Position numbers and translations under genes: made by a program | Notes under the pieces: generated by a model | What the model was told of the DNA's origin: nothing | The model's database searches: none | The model's input: the letters and a program-made list of their open reading frames with translations, nothing else | Part shown: positions 38,491 to 38,597 of the stretch, one piece after another | How positions within the stretch are numbered: position 1 is the stretch's first letter | Layout: every line of letters starts with the position of its first letter | Source: Azotobacter paspali | GTDB taxonomy: Bacteria; Pseudomonadota; Gammaproteobacteria; Pseudomonadales; Pseudomonadaceae | Assembly (NCBI RefSeq): GCF_042434745.1 | Contig: NZ_JBHLSS010000090.1 | DNA: 38,597 bases | Strand: one strand, 5' to 3'

Positions 38491-38597
38491 CCATCGCTTG
38501 CTGGAAAGCGTTTGGCGACAACCACTTGCTAGAGCATTTTTACCTTATCCCGATTCATATCCGGCTGCCTCGAAGGAGTGCCTGCAGTCCTGCGCCG

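Overview
The window is GC-rich gamma-proteobacterial chromosome of the Pseudomonadaceae. Protein sequences and gene order (acnA, tusA, rlmM; ccoNOQP-ccoGHIS-hemN-anr; recR-ybaB-dnaX-ffs) match the Pseudomonas core genome. One difference stands out. Directly after the Fnr-type regulator lies an E. coli-type, long Q-loop cytochrome bd operon (cydP-cydA-cydB-cydX-ybgE). That arrangement is the cydR-cydAB locus known from Azotobacter vinelandii, so I infer an Azotobacter species. The genus call is inference; no species-level marker such as 16S is present.

Layout. 0.3-6.4 kb: a small heat-shock protein, an RluA-family pseudouridine synthase, a PhoD-like phosphatase, oxaloacetate decarboxylase and an MscS channel. 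6.6-12.4 kb: gltX and uvrB on the minus strand, a divergent aromatic/aspartate aminotransferase, tRNA-Asn(GTT) and a secreted ComEA-like helix-hairpin-helix protein. 12.5-17.1 kb: tusA and rlmM (minus), acnA (plus) and a small membrane protein that shares its stop with acnA. 17.1-18.6 kb: a gene-poor, AT-richer stretch and an alpha/beta hydrolase. 19.0-29.1 kb: the cbb3 oxidase structural operon (ccoNOQP), its assembly genes (ccoGHIS), a TauE/SafE-like membrane protein and hemN. 29.3-34.0 kb: anr/cydR and the cydPABX-ybgE operon, closed by a terminator. 34.1-38.6 kb: recR, ybaB and dnaX on the minus strand, an intergenic region of about 1.1 kb, and 4.5S/SRP RNA with its promoter.

How it works together. 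The 19-34 kb block is a respiratory module: a high-affinity cbb3 oxidase, copper delivery and redox assembly factors, anaerobic heme synthesis, an oxygen-sensing Fe-S regulator and a second quinol oxidase. Control sites visible in the sequence are a perfect Anr/Fnr box ahead of hemN, two nearly identical Fnr-type boxes 50 bp apart ahead of cydP, and a promoter with a perfect 12-bp palindrome ahead of the regulator. In A. vinelandii, cytochrome bd supports respiratory protection of nitrogenase, and CydR represses cydAB.

Most of the window is ordinary core genome. I see no prophage, insertion sequence, CRISPR array or toxin/defence island. The points worth a second look are regulatory architecture, a possible small RNA at about 37.9-38.04 kb, an odd C-terminal extension on the TauE-like protein that runs through the hemN promoter, and the orphan stretch at 17.1-17.9 kb.
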